A DNA stretch of 64,000 bases from Nematopogon swammerdamellus (lineage: Eukaryota; Arthropoda; Insecta; Lepidoptera; Adelidae), in NCBI GenBank assembly GCA_946902875.1, contig OX336344.1:21039791-21103790 (forward strand). The letters run 5' to 3'. A program made the position numbers and the translations under genes. Each line of letters opens with the position of its first letter. Position 1 is the stretch's first letter. Below are positions 11,241 through 22,056 of the stretch, in pieces. Below the pieces are notes generated by a model. It did no database searches and was not told where the DNA came from. It saw nothing but the letters and a program-made list of their open reading frames with translations.

Positions 11241-12545
11241 ATTTATTAATCTTTCTTAGGTACTAATAGTACACTTGATTTCGTCAGTTGATTAATATAA
11301 AATCTAATCTCACGTACATAATTATAATATTAGAAGCACTGGCCATGACGGCGAAATTTTGTTTAAAAACAAATTATATTACCTATACTATTCAAAGACT
11401 TAGCCTAACAATGTACATACTTAGCTTCAATAGAATTGTCAAAATAAAATACAAGAACTATCCAGACAAAGATCAGTGTTATAAAATTACTATCATCAAA
11501 AGAATTGTCAATAAAAAATAAAAAATAAATAAATTAATAAGAATACAATTAAAGTAATAAAAAATAGATTACATTGTCAAATTTGCAATTTGTCAAAAAC
11601 ATTAGCATCAAATGACTTGTCAAAATAATAAAAAAGTTTAAATTAATCAATACCTACTAAATTATTTCAGTGTAATTTGTTAAATAATCTACGGTTAAAT
11701 ATAAGTTAGATATAATATTCTTCTACTGTGTAGCATTAGTTGACTGTCATCGCTGACACCTCTTTTTTGATAAGATACTTTTTTACTTCAGTCTGAAAGT
11801 ATTTATCATCTAGTGTTTTAATACTTTCTGGTAGTTTATTATACAATTTTACACTGTTACAAATGAAGCTATTATATTTTTTAGCTAATCTACATTTCAC
11901 GTTTACTATGTTGCCTTTGTTCCTTGTGTTATGACCATGAATGTCTGAAAACAGTGGAGTTCTGTTAAAGTTTTTCCGAGCATGTAGTAAGTTGTGGTAG
12001 ATATATAAACTAGGCATCGTCATTATATTGTATTCTGTGAATTTAGATCTACACGTAGTTCGCAATTTCACTTTACGTATACTTTTAAGTGCTCGCTTCT
12101 GAAGTACAAATATTCTTTTAGCTGCGGCTCCTTTCCCCCAAAATTTTATACCGTAGTTCATGATACTTCCAAAATATGCATGGTAAACATTCAATGCAAC
12201 TTTCTGACCACATAGATCGTTTATCTTCTTAATCGCAAACACAGCAGAACTTAGTTTATTAGAAATATTGTCAATATGCTTGTCCCATATTAGTTTGGAG
12301 TCTAGCTTTATACCTAAAAATTTAACACAGTCTGTAAATTCTATTTTGTTGTCATCTATCTGAATATATTCTGGCGTGTTTTTCGGGCGCAATGAATAGT
12401 AAAGAGCTTTAGTCTTGTCAACGTTAAATAACAGGTTATTGTGTTTAAACCATTGTTTTATTCTTGTCATTGTTGATTTAGCTGCTCTCATTGCTTGGTC
12501 AATGTCTTTACCTGTGAATAAGAAGGACGCATCATCTGCGAACAT
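11241..12545 (-). mobile_element. 5'-truncated jockey/CR1-like LINE inserted in the Helitron
   Basis: Carries the reading frame below plus ~500 bp of AT-rich 3' sequence. It separates two Helitron segments that are contiguous in the copy at 61722-62166. The exact left edge is uncertain because the Helitron signal fades into AT-rich sequence near 11240. Confidence 0.6.
11736..12545 (-). pseudogene. Reverse transcriptase C-terminal region (LINE)
   Basis: An open frame of 269 residues beginning MFADDASFLF: the catalytic F-A-D-D motif of the RT palm lies at the very start. Downstream are VDKTKALYYS, VKFLGIKLDSKLIWDKHI and a C-terminal LPESIKTLDD block, as in jockey/CR1-group LINEs. Everything before the palm motif (endonuclease and N-terminal RT) is missing, so the apparent ATG is only an internal methionine. 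The frame is unbroken, so the insertion is fairly young, but it cannot make an active enzyme. Confidence 0.85.
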
Positions 12546-12555
12546 GACTAATTAA

Positions 12556-12686
12556 AACGAATTTGATTTTTAGAAAAATTTTCTGTATGTAGATATGTTG
12601 CTACATAACTATTCAACCGATCATCCGAATTCGATGGAACTTAGTACAAGCACATTAAGCACATCAGTTCCGGTTACGCTAAGATA
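12556..12686 (+). mobile_element. Lep1-like Helitron, middle piece
   Basis: AAAATTTTCTGTATGTA, CCGAATTCGATGGAACTTAG and TTCCGGTTACGCTAAGAT follow the order of the Helitron at 61840-62050. Confidence 0.75.
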
Positions 12687-12697
12687 TTGCTCTCATA

Positions 12698-13044
12698 CAT
12701 ACTTACATATCACACACGCTGAATCCCGACAATCGGGGTAAGCAGAGTAATTGGTGTTGTGCTGCAAGTACTCTGGTAAATTACAGCACAACACTGATCA
12801 CCACGTTTCGCAAAGTATTCGAATAAGATTATATCGATCAAGCAGCAAGTAAGGCACGAAGACCCACCTGCTGCATGACTCGGTGGAAGTACTGTGCCAA
12901 GGTGAGAGGTGGCGAGCCTGTCGCCCTTTAGAACGGCATCTTGTCCTTATCCCTTAGTCGCCTTTTACGACATGCATGTGATGTGCAAGAGATGCAGTGG
13001 GGCTATTCTTTTTAAGTACCGAACCCACACGGTACCTCTCTTAT
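12698..13044 (-). mobile_element. SINE family B, full length with 11-bp target duplication
   Basis: Read on the reverse strand: ACCGTGTGGGTTCGGTACTT head, CCCCACTGCATCTC, AGGCGACTAAGGGAT, GGCGACAGGCTCGCC, the family hairpin and a TATG-like tail. TTGCTCTCATA flanks it at 12687-12697 and 13045-13055. It is the best delimited B copy in the window. Confidence 0.9.
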
Positions 13045-13055
13045 TTGCTCTCATA

Positions 13056-13185
13056 TTTTAAAAAATCGTCAATTTAGTATTATTATCATACATAGAGTCT
13101 ACAAACGCAATACCTATCTCTTAAAACAAAGTAACTTACTAAATGACCATTCCTTACAGATTTATTATTAGTATTGATATTGATA
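13056..13185 (-). mobile_element. Helitron 5' end, inverted
   Basis: The reverse strand reads ATCAATACTAATAATAAATC at its start and then CTCTATGTATGAT, the same 5' end as 11141 and 61722 but in opposite orientation. Confidence 0.75.
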
Positions 13186-13937
13186 TAAATACTACATAGC
13201 TAAAATACTTTATCAGCCAAACGATTACAAATATAAAAAAAAATATTATGTAACCAAACGGTGCTATAAATAGCGAACACTTTCGACAAGCAAGTCCAGC
13301 GTTACCCAGTACCCTTGACATTGACTGTGAACCTAGCTCGAACCGAGCGTGGCGAATGGTCGAAGCAAAAAAAGGCTTTTTGTACGCTATCGCAGAGGAA
13401 ATAGAGGCTAAAACTGTTCGCTAGTTTCTCACGAAGCAGTAGCTTGTAACAGGATAGTTGAAACTTTTACTTTCACAATGAAACTAGACACCTGCTCATT
13501 CGGTCCTACGCTGAAAAAACGGTTAGTCAGTTAGTAACTAAATTTTGTGTCATATGTTACAAAACAGTTTAGTCACTGTGGTGAATACAAAACTAGCAGT
13601 TACCACAAATGAACCAAGTTTGGTAAATCAGTTTTGTTGCTTCCTACTTAACTGTTTGTTAAAGAGCAACAATTAATTTTGCAAATAGTAGCTATCGGTA
13701 GTTGGTTACAAAAGAGGGTTTTACTAAATTGTGGTTAGTTGCCGCAACTAAACCGGTTTAGGTAACTTTATTTAGTACGTACAAAATTTTAGTAAAAAAC
13801 GAGTTTAGTTAAAAAAAAATCTCAGTGTATGTTCCTAGGTAGGTACATGTATTTATTCAGGGCACACGCATAGGTAAAAGAATATGGATAGACGGAAAAA
13901 AAGAAATAGGTGGGTAAACCAACATTATTTTAAAGAA
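13186..13937. other. Non-repetitive sequence with a possible core promoter
   Basis: CTATAAATAG occurs at about 13265, followed ~215 bp later by an ATG with an 18-codon frame (MKLDTCSFGP...) next to a GGTTAGT donor-like site. This could be a 5' exon but support is weak. The rest is AT-rich with scattered GGTTAGT/AACTA motifs. Confidence 0.25.
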
Positions 13938-14275
13938 AACCGGTCAGGTGCGAGTCGAACTAGTGCACTGAGGGTTCCGTATCGCCGTGTCATCATGGTC
14001 AGCGCCGCCACTCGCGCCATCTATGGATTAGTCAAAATGATTCATACTCTTTTCGGTAGATGGTGCGCATACTCTTTTAAGTTTCTTTTATGGGTACCCC
14101 GTGATTTTTTAAATTTTTCCTATATGTTATTATATCGACCATAATAACACATATTCTGTGAAAATTTCAACGGGCTACCTATTACGGTTCAAGAGATACA
14201 ACCCTCGGACAGACGGACAGACATACGGCGTAGGTTTAGTATTATGGTCCCGTACCGGATACGGAAACCTAAAAA
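13938..14275 (+). mobile_element. SINE-like family C
   Basis: From AAACCGGTCAGGTGCGAGTC to GTACCGGATACGGAAACC. Complete at both ends. Confidence 0.85.
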
Positions 14276-14287
14276 CAAGTAACCTGT

Positions 14288-14456
14288 CATGTTTCTACAT
14301 CGCCTGCAACATCCGCGATGTTAGCCCGTATGAATTAGGTTCCATGTCGTGCTCCTATTTGGTCGTGCCGGCTACACTGAGCTGAACGGAAAACACGAAC
14401 TATTACATATACCTAGACCTTTCACTCCGCGCGTGTGGTACCAACCCGGGCGGGTA
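14288..14456 (-). mobile_element. SINE family A body fragment
   Basis: Reverse-strand body, diverged, ending in ACCAACCCGGGCGGG. Confidence 0.75.
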
Positions 14457-14520
14457 TACAAAATTAGTTTACAAAGTGCGACTTTTTTTATTTTATTTTT
14501 TTAGGGTTTTAAACAATAAT

Positions 14521-14730
14521 TTTACCCGCCCGGGTTGATACCACCACACTGAATGAAACGTCGTCGGTCGAAACGGCTATGTGAATAGTTCGTGTTTTCC
14601 GTCCAGTTCAGTGTAGCAGACATGAAATGAAGGGAAGCACTGACATTGCACCTAGTTCACCCGGTGTTATGGGCTGACATCACGGATGTTGTAGCCAACC
14701 GTGTCAGTTTCCATAAAAAAAAAATATCAG
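14521..14730 (+). mobile_element. SINE family A body fragment
   Basis: Begins at CCCGCCCGGGTTGATACC and ends in CATAAAAAAAAA. It lacks the usual 12-bp GTGATGTA stretch near the tail. Confidence 0.85.
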
Positions 14731-14929
14731 CCCCATAGTACCTACTGATTTTAGAGAATTCTTCCAGGCTACCTTGATACTGAGAACACTAATCTATAAT
14801 CTTCTTCTCTTGTATATCCTATTAATTAAAAGTGCGGCCTGCTGTCTGTCTGTAATGGGTAAACTGGAAAACGGCTGAACAAATTTAAGTGCAATTTTCA
14901 CTGTTACGATCTGGTATATCGATCTGATT

Positions 14930-15264
14930 TTTTTTTATTTTTTTTTTTTATTGAAACTGACACGGTTGGCTACATCACCTACAACATCCGTGATGTCAGC
15001 CCATAGCACCGGGTGAACTTGGTGCCACGTCAGTGCATCCCTTCGGTCGTGCCGGCTACACTGAACTGGACGGAAAACACAAACTATTTACATAGCCGTT
15101 TCGACCGACCTTTCATTCAGTGCGGTGGTACCAACCCGGGCGGGTTAAACCCTACCACCAAGTAATATAAGAAGGGAGTCATATCCCTTAGTCGCCTTTT
15201 ACGACATACACGGGGAGAGATGCAGTGGGGCTATTCTTTTAAAGTACCGGCCCCACACGGTACA
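14930..15264 (-). mobile_element. SINE family A, head + body form
   Basis: T-rich start, then the reversed body, then the head ending CCCCACACGGTAC. Almost identical to the reversed copies in the 1-5071 array. Confidence 0.9.
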
Positions 15265-15321
15265 AAAGGCTGATTAAAGGCTATATTATAATATTGTGGT
15301 ATACACCAAAGGTATTCTGGA

Positions 15322-16942
15322 CCCCTACCGTGCTAATTTTACTCGCACGACGAGTTCGAGCTGCGCTCGACTCGATCGGTCGCACGAGGCAAATTATTTT
15401 GGTACCGGCGTGCAGGTGAGTACGTATGCGAGTGTCGACCAAGTGACGAGTTCTCGATCGAGTGTCGATCTACCAGTCTTGCCACTATTACAATTCTTTT
15501 ACTAAATGTATTATGCTACCTAGAATGCAAAGCGCTCATTTTGCTAGGTATCAAACGGTCAATATGGTATGTATACTATTTTTCAGAATCTTTATGTTAA
15601 TTAAAAGAGAAAAAGAGTATTGACTAAGTTGAAAAACGCGTATAAATTGAACACCCCGATATTTAAGAGTAGCTATTTAGTATTAGTAAAAATTACATCG
15701 TGGCAACACACACGATGTTGGTTGTCGGTCAGCCAGCTGTGTGAGTGATGATGACGACATTCATTTTGAATCTCTTCCCCTCAACTCTCCGCCCTTCCTC
15801 CAGCCATATTACCTAGCCACAAAAATACCCCGATAACGGTACTAACGAGGCGAGACCGCGGTGAAGTGCGGGGGAAGCGCATTTATTCGAGGCGAGGTGC
15901 CTAGCCTATAATGCCTATATAGATATTCCGACGGGTAATACATTGCTGTAGATACCTAACTATCTAAAAATAAATAACTCCTGTATGTACCTACCTATTA
16001 TTACCATATTTGGTTATACATTATAGCTCCACTACCGGCATACTATGCTACCGGTCACCTATAAATTAGTTACATAGATAGGTACATACTTAGGTAGGTA
16101 CTGACAAATTTATATGAGACGTGTACTTAGAACACAAGACTTTATTACGCACTAACTACGGTACCGTGCGTGTGGGCCGGTCGGTATTAATAAGAATAGC
16201 CCCACTGCATCTCTCCCCGTGCATGTCATAAAAGGCGGCTAAGGGATAAGGACACGATGCCGTGCTAAAGGGCGACAGGCTAGCCACCTGTCACATTGTC
16301 ACGGTCCTTCCACCGAGTCATGCAGGAGGTGGGTCTGCATGCCTTACTTGCTGCTTGATGTAGTTAGGTATGTGTAGCACAACACCGATTACTCTGCTTA
16401 CCCCGATTGTCGGGATGATGGTCGGGATATAGCGTGTGATATGTATGATGTGATGTATGTATGTATGTACCTAGGTACAGACTTTATTCTTATTTTATTT
16501 TAGTGATAGGTACTTAGGTACCTACTTGTATTTTTTATCTATATTATTTGAGTAAATACTTAAATAAAATAAAGGAATGAACAACTTATAAATAAAATAA
16601 TACATATTTAAATACCTTTCCACTAAATTTAATGAAAGGAATCGTTAATTTAACATATAACCAACTTTGAGATTTACTAAACTATCGCAAAAGTTGATCA
16701 AGATCAATCGAGTGTTTGGGTGAGCGTATACGTCAAAATGACTCGAAGTTCGAGCTCACATTTCGTACGACGGTACCAATAACTGTCAAAATGTGGTAGA
16801 TCGACGTTCGAGTTCGAGTAGACCACGTGACCGTTTCGTGCACTCACTCACTTGTACATTTGACAGCTACGACGGTACCAATTATGCCTACTCGTTCATT
16901 TTGCTCGAACTCGTCGATCGAGTAAAATTACCACGGTCGGGC
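15322..16942. mobile_element. DNA element with ~40-bp imperfect terminal inverted repeats
   Basis: The left end CCCTACCGTGCTAATTTTAC and the reverse complement of the right end CCCGACCGTGGTAATTTTAC match, and continue through GACGAGTTCGAGC. No transposase is visible. The interior includes a family B SINE (16162-16490), a short GC-rich stretch near 15840-15900 and AT-rich filler. No clear target duplication. Confidence 0.6.
16162..16490 (+). mobile_element. SINE family B, with head
   Basis: GTACCGTGCGTGTGGGCC head, CCCCACTGCATCTCTCCCC, AAAGGGCGACAGGCTAGCC, then a truncated hairpin arm and a TATG repeat. The left hairpin arm is deleted. Confidence 0.8.
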
Positions 16943-17409
16943 TGCTCGTAGAAAGAGGAGAGGAAATTCCTAGAGGAAATTACTGTGTTACCTTTTATCC
17001 GTATTTCTATTTACGTGCAATAAATATATACAATACGACAATTTTAACTGTACTCAATAAAATTCGACCTTGATAGTAATAAAAATTCAGTGGTTTAAAG
17101 TTGGCCAAACAGCGGTTTGCGTTGCGGTCGCTTTTTTATGGAATTAATAACAATAAATTCAAAGCTACTAATCTTTAGAAGCACATTTTTTGCCCTAGTT
17201 TTAATATTTTAGCTAAAACTGAGGATTATTTTTTTCCTTTGGTAAAACATATATTTACTTAAGTCGGAATTAACATAAAAACATGAAAGAAGTACATAGT
17301 TAATTACATAATAAAAAAATTATAAGGAGAAATCATAGAACATACATTATCAATTTATCATGGCACGTGGAATAAATTAATCATAAAGATTAAATCGTTG
17401 CTTTGTTTT
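16943..17409. other. Unassigned AT-rich sequence
   Basis: No gene or repeat recognised. Confidence 0.45.
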
Positions 17410-18095
17410 ACAGAATTACTCACACATACATACATAGCGTCACGCCTGTTTCCTAGTGGGGCAGGCAGAGACAATGGATCTCCACGTGCCACGATCCTGA
17501 CACACCTCAGCCTCTGCTGCCAGCTCTTCCACTCTCTTAATGTTCTTCATACATGGTCGTCGGTAGCGGGTACTAAGCACTTGATCATTTTTGAGCACAT
17601 GCCCGATCTGGTCCAGGTACTTGTACGTGCGTCTAGCTAGGGCGACTCTTCCCGACTCTTCCACTTTCGTTTGTTTCATAGCATCCATTCTTCCAACATG
17701 ACCGAACCACCGATGCATTCCCTTTTCAATCCTTGTCACTATATCTTCTTTCAGAGCACAGCGCTCTCAAACTACACTATTTCTCAATTTTTTTTTTTCA
17801 TTCTAACTCCACACATACTTCTCAACGCGCGCATTTCCACAGCATTTATCCTGCTTTCATGGTTCGTCTGCCATGCTATGCTCAACTTTCGCTCCCGTAC
17901 ATCAGGTGTAGGGGCCAGCACTCCACCATGGACAGCCAAACGTGCCCTAGTGGACATATCTTGGTTGCTCGTAATAGCGTGCAACGCCCCATTCATAATT
18001 CATTGGTTTCCGGTTTTCACTCTCTTTTCCACATCTCCTTCACATTTTCCATCCCGCGTGTTTATATTACCCAGATAAACGAATGACTTAATAGC
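17410..18095 (-). pseudogene. RTE-type LINE, C-terminal RT region and 3' end
   Basis: Reverse-strand pieces in order: FVYLGNINTRDGKC, RLAVHGGVL, HESRINAVEMRALRSMCGV, MHRWFGHVGRM, YLDQIGHVLKNDQV and a terminal SACPTRKQA-stop, then a TATG-like repeat. This is the usual C-terminal order of insect RTE-clade enzymes. The frame is broken several times, and the catalytic palm is not included. Confidence 0.8.
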
Positions 18096-18130
18096 CATAA
18101 AAAAAATTAAATTATAAGTAAACATTTTTA

Positions 18131-18330
18131 CTGACAGGATGCCCTGCTAAATAAAGGGCGACAGTTTAGCCACCTCTAACCTTGGCGCGGTCCTTATAGT
18201 CACTCAGTACTTATAACTTTGCTTGCTGCTTTATGGGTCATCTTGTAATTGCTAAAAGTGCTGGTCGGTGTTGCGCTGCAATTTGCAAAAAGTACTCGCA
18301 GCACAACACCGATTACTCTGCTCACCCCAA
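18131..18330 (+). mobile_element. SINE family B fragment
   Basis: AAAGGGCGACAGTTTAGCC through GCAGCACAACACCGATTACT, cut at the right exactly where a family C copy starts. Confidence 0.8.
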
Positions 18331-18689
18331 TTTTTAGGGTTCCGTATCCGGTACGGGACCCAATTACTACTGTCTGTCTGTACGTCCGAGGGCTGTATCT
18401 CTACAACCGTAATAGGTAGCCCGTTGAAATTTTCCCAGAATATGCGCTATTATGGCCGATATAACAAACAATAATAAAAATATGAAAAAGTAAAAAAATC
18501 ACGGGGGTTCCCATAGAAGAAACTAAAAAGCGTATGCGCGCGCGCCATCTACCGAAATGAGTATGAAGCATTTCAACTAATCATCAATTTCATAAACACG
18601 CCATAGATGGCGTGAGTGGCGCTGACCATGACGTAATGATACGGAACCCTCGGTGCGCGAGTTCGACTCGCACTTGGCCGGTTTTTTTA
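18331..18689 (-). mobile_element. SINE-like family C
   Basis: From TTTTTAGGGTTCCGTATCC to GCACTTGGCCGGTTTTTTT. Inserted at the end of the family B fragment. Confidence 0.9.
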
Positions 18690-19027
18690 TGCAATATTCA
18701 CCCGCCACTGACCCGAGCCAGGGCTCACGCACTCTATGTACTTGCGCGCGATAACTACCTACCGCCCGCCGGGCCGCCGGCGACCCATAATTCATTGGGC
18801 TGTCGACAGCCGCGGGGAGCTAACCTACTACGCGAGCGCGCGCTTACGCTACTGCTTCGTACGGTCGCACCTACCTATATCCAAAGAGTTTATTTGCCTA
18901 TATCTTAATTAAAGTTGACATGGCTTCTGTTTTAATAGTGGATAGATAAAAATCTTTCTTTTTTCCATTTACCTGCTTATGAAGAAATTTGAGTAGGTAT
19001 ATTGTTTTTGTTGAGCAATAATTTATT
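18690..19027. other. Unassigned; GC-rich to about 18870
   Basis: Contains CCCGCCGGGCCGCCGGCG-like sequence without a repeat partner. Could be host single-copy DNA. Confidence 0.4.
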
Positions 19028-19225
19028 CTAAAAAACCGAACAAGTGCGAGTCGGAAGGTTCCGTACCATCGTACAAGATTTAACACTATGTACTTAATTT
19101 TTTATATTTTTACTATTTGTTGTTATAGCGGTAATAGAAATACAGCCCGCTGACAGACGGACGGACGGCGGGGCTTAGTAATAGGGTCCTGTTGGCACCC
19201 TTTAGGTACGGAACACGGAAATAGG
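19028..19225 (+). mobile_element. SINE-like family C, internally deleted
   Basis: Starts AAAAAACCGAACAAGTGCGAG and ends in CCCTTTAGGTACGGAAC, but lacks ~130 bp of the interior. Confidence 0.75.
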
Positions 19226-19234
19226 TATTTTGGT

Positions 19235-19510
19235 TTATCAATCAGGCGTGGCGCGGCCTGATCCGTCGAGAGTCGGTAACTTCAAAGGCGCGGCACAGCG
19301 TCTCGCTCGCACGCGCGCACGCAGCCGTGTGCTCCGTGTCACTCGTACAGGCACGGTACGGGGCGCGCCGGGCAGTGGGAACAGCTAGGCGCGGGACGCG
19401 CAGGCGCGGCGCGGCGCGGCGTGCCACGGCAAGGCGCGAGGTGCGGCACTCAATGGGACCGCACCATAATAAGACCGACACGTGCGGTCCGCGCTTTCAT
19501 CTGCTTTAAA
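19235..19510. other. CpG-dense segment
   Basis: Very rich in GCGC and CG, unlike the AT-rich surroundings. Both strands have open frames only because the GC content makes stops rare; the translations are Arg/Ala-rich and without domains. Might be a promoter or a 5' exon of an unrecognised host gene. Confidence 0.3.
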
Positions 19511-20236
19511 GCAAACGTCGGCTTCCTTATATAATAAGTCCGCCTTCTGCCCATCAGAAAGGTGTATGTAAAGGTCGACTGAAAGTAATTTCCGCCGGCA
19601 ATAAGTCCGGATTCGCTTGGCAGATGTATTTTTAATCTATACCTAATAAAATCAGTTAGATATGCATGCGTACAGGTAACAATAATAATATTACAGGGGT
19701 AGTAGGTAGGTAGGTAGGATTACCTGAAGTATTTTCGGGCTGAACTAATTTCTTCCTCTAATATATTTTAACGAGGGCGAAGCCGCGGGCATAAGTTAGT
19801 AGTAGCCTATATGTTAAACCAAAAAAAAGATAGGTATCTATCTAACAGTAAAAAAACATTTTTAAATCTGTGCTGTAGCTCGCGAACAAACATTCACACA
19901 TATTTCCTCTACAATATAGCGCATTTTTATTTTTATCGAAAGTAGCAGCCCTAGCGTCACCGAGTTTGGTTCAAGGCCCCGCGTCCACGCGCAGCTGCAA
20001 AGCAATAATCACTTTACGCTCTTTCGTTTAGGTACATTTTCGCATGCAGCGACTAGCGTCGCAAAAGTTTAGGCTATTAAAGCCGAAGGTATGTAACTTT
20101 TTCTATGGAGAGATTCATCTGTTACGAAGTAACTATTAAGTAATCTGTGCCCGAGCGCACCAGCCTTGCGACCATAGCACCCGCACTGTGTCACGACTTC
20201 ATCATGGAACAATCGTTTAATTTTTTACTTTTTCTC
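19511..20236. other. Mostly unassigned; holds a Helitron 3' end
   Basis: 19770-19802 reads ACGAGGGCGAAGCCGCGGGC then ATAAGTTAGTA, the 3' end of a Lep1-like Helitron. Its 5' end was not found. The remainder is unassigned. Confidence 0.5.
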
Positions 20237-20927
20237 TTTTTTAGGGTTCCGTATCAGGTACGGGACCCTATTACTAAGCCTACGCCGTCTGTCTGTCTGT
20301 CTGCCTGTCTGTCCGTCCGTCTGTCTGTCCGTCCGTCTGTCTGTCCGTCCGTCCGTCTGTCCGTCCGTCCGTCTGTCCGAGGGCTGTATCTCTTGAACCG
20401 TAATAGGTAGACCGTTGAAATTTTCACAAAAAATGTATGATTATGGCCGATATAACAAAAAATAATTAAATAAGAAAGAGTAAAAAATTCACGGGGGTTT
20501 AGACGTATCAGGTACGGGACCCTATTACTAAGCCTACGCCGTCTGTCTGTCTGTCTGTCTGCCTGTCTGTCCGTCCGTCTGTCTGTCCGTCCGTCAGTCT
20601 GTCCGTTCGTCCGTCTGTCCGAGGGCTGTATCTCTTGAACCGTAATAGGTAGACCGTTGAAATTTTCACAAAAAATGTATGATTATGGCCGATATAACAA
20701 AAAATAATTAAATAAGAATGAGTAAAAAACTCACGGGGGTTCCCATAGAAGAAACCAAAAATCGTATGCGCGCGCGCCATCTACCGAATAGATTATGAAG
20801 CATGACATTAACTAATATGAAACATTTCATAACACGCCATCTAGATGGCGTGAGTAGCCCTAGCCGTGACATGACGATACGGGACTCTCGGTGCGCGAGT
20901 TCGACTCGCACTTGGCCGGTTTTTTTA
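20237..20927 (-). mobile_element. SINE-like family C with a partial internal tandem duplication
   Basis: The stretch from GTATCAGGTACGGGACCC to the TCACGGGGG region occurs twice (from 20251 and from 20505, ~254 bp apart); each copy has its own CTGT/CCGT simple-repeat tract of different length. The second copy continues normally to the CTTGGCCGG head at 20911-20920. Confidence 0.85.
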
Positions 20928-21118
20928 TTACTTGTTGTTATATCCGCTATAATAACACATATTCTATGAAAATTTCAACGGGCTACCTATTACGGTTCAA
21001 GAGATACAGCCCTCGGACAGACAGACGGACGGACGGACAGACAAACGGCGTAGGCTTAGTAATAGCACAGCATATATATGGCTAATAGGCTTCCGTACGC
21101 GATACAGAAACCTAAAAA
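20928..21118 (+). mobile_element. SINE-like family C, headless
   Basis: Begins ATTACTTGTTGTTATATCC directly after the head of the preceding reversed copy, so the two copies form an inverted pair with no spacer. Confidence 0.8.
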
Positions 21119-21174
21119 CCCCAATTATCGGGATACAGGATGCGGTATTGTTATTTCAAAGGCGTCACACTCAC

Positions 21175-21334
21175 CGAATATAGGTCCAATGACGACACAC
21201 AGAACGATGAGCAGCATGGAGACCCTGAGCCGTCTGTTGTTCGGGCCACGCTTGAATGCGACCATCACTGTCTCCTTGACGAGGCGGATGTCGAAGAACG
21301 CTGCGAGCCATTCGCAGCATCCTGATGTCTTTTT
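21175..21334 (-). CDS. SLC46/proton-coupled folate transporter-like gene, internal exon
   Basis: 160-bp exon encoding KKTSGCCEWLAAFF, DIRLVKETVMVAFKRGPNNR and a hydrophobic MLLIVLCVVIGPIF segment. The acceptor is CTTCTCAG and the donor is GTGAGT. It enters in phase 0, exactly where the exon at 23838 leaves off, and exits after one base of the next codon. In the SLC46 family this is the large central loop and the start of the C-terminal half. The next exon, needed to complete transmembrane segments 8-12, was not found at lower coordinates. A family A SINE begins only ~25 bp upstream of the acceptor in the intron. Confidence 0.85.
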
Positions 21335-21358
21335 CTGAGAAGCGAAGACGCATTTACA

Positions 21359-21558
21359 ATCGGGTTGATACCGCCGCACTGAATGAATCGGTCGGTTGAA
21401 ACGGCTATTTAAATAGTTCGTGTTTACCGTTCCAGTTCAGTGTAGCCGGCACGACCGGAGGGAAGCACTGACATGGCACCTAGTTCACCAAGGTGTTATG
21501 GGTGTTATGTTGTAAGTGATGTGGTGACCGTGTCAGTTTCCATAAAAATAAAAATAAA
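21359..21558 (+). mobile_element. SINE family A body, in the transporter intron
   Basis: GGGTTGATACCGCCGCACTG to CATAAAAATAAAAATAAAC. Antisense to the gene and very close to its 3' splice site. Confidence 0.85.
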
Positions 21559-21564
21559 CAGTCT

Positions 21565-21800
21565 TTGGTTTTATGTAATCCGCAATGGGTGGCTGAGTCA
21601 GAGGGGCCAAAGCACATGCTCCGACCAGCCAATATCACCTCTGAGAACGTAGGTGCCATATCGAAGTCATCCCTTCGGATTGCTCGCTATACTGGACTAG
21701 AGAGAACACAGACGAGGCTGCTATGCGGCCATCTTACATCCAGTACGGTTGTACCAACCCAGTCGGCTACAATTTGAGCCTACCACCTAGTAAGGGGCAA
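21565..21800 (-). mobile_element. LINE-tail/SINE composite
   Basis: 21565-21665 reversed resembles an L2-like 3' tail (GCACATGCTCCGACCAG, then GTTACATAAAA-like end). 21700-21800 resembles a diverged family A body (GGTTGTACCAACCCAG). Confidence 0.5.
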
Positions 21801-21861
21801 GGGAAGAAATCTATAGTTTTACACCGGTTCCGAACGGTGAAGCATCGGATGTAGGTATGTA

Positions 21862-21955
21862 CGTAATTTTTTTCGTCAGAAAAAAACTCATTTTGGTACA
21901 CGCCTTGGACCTCTCGCATGAGAAGCCGATGCCCAAACCACTCGCAGAAGTCTTT
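21862..21955 (-). mobile_element. tRNA-derived SINE family D, diverged
   Basis: The reverse strand reads GCGAGTGGTTTGGGCATCGG and AGAGGTCCAAGGCGTGTACC then AATGAGTTTTTTTCTGA, parallel to the better copy at 46556-46665. Confidence 0.65.
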
Positions 21956-21957
21956 GG

Positions 21958-22056
21958 TATGGCACCTACCTTCTAGGAGGTGATATTGACTGGTCGGAGC
22001 ATGTGCTTTGGACCCTCCGACTCAGCCACCCATAACGGATTACATAAAAAAAAATG
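21958..22056 (+). mobile_element. L2-like 3' tail
   Basis: GGTATGGCACCTACCTTCT through CTCAGCCACCCATAACGG to TTACATAAAAAAAAA. Inverted relative to 21565-21665. Confidence 0.55.

Noticed and set aside
19242..19509. Two overlapping Arg/Ala-rich proteins on opposite strands
   Set aside because: CpG-dense DNA has few stops; neither translation has a domain.
20280..20380. CTGT/CCGT tract as a functional microsatellite or Ser/Val-rich coding exon
   Set aside because: It is the variable part of SINE-like family C, present at all full copies.
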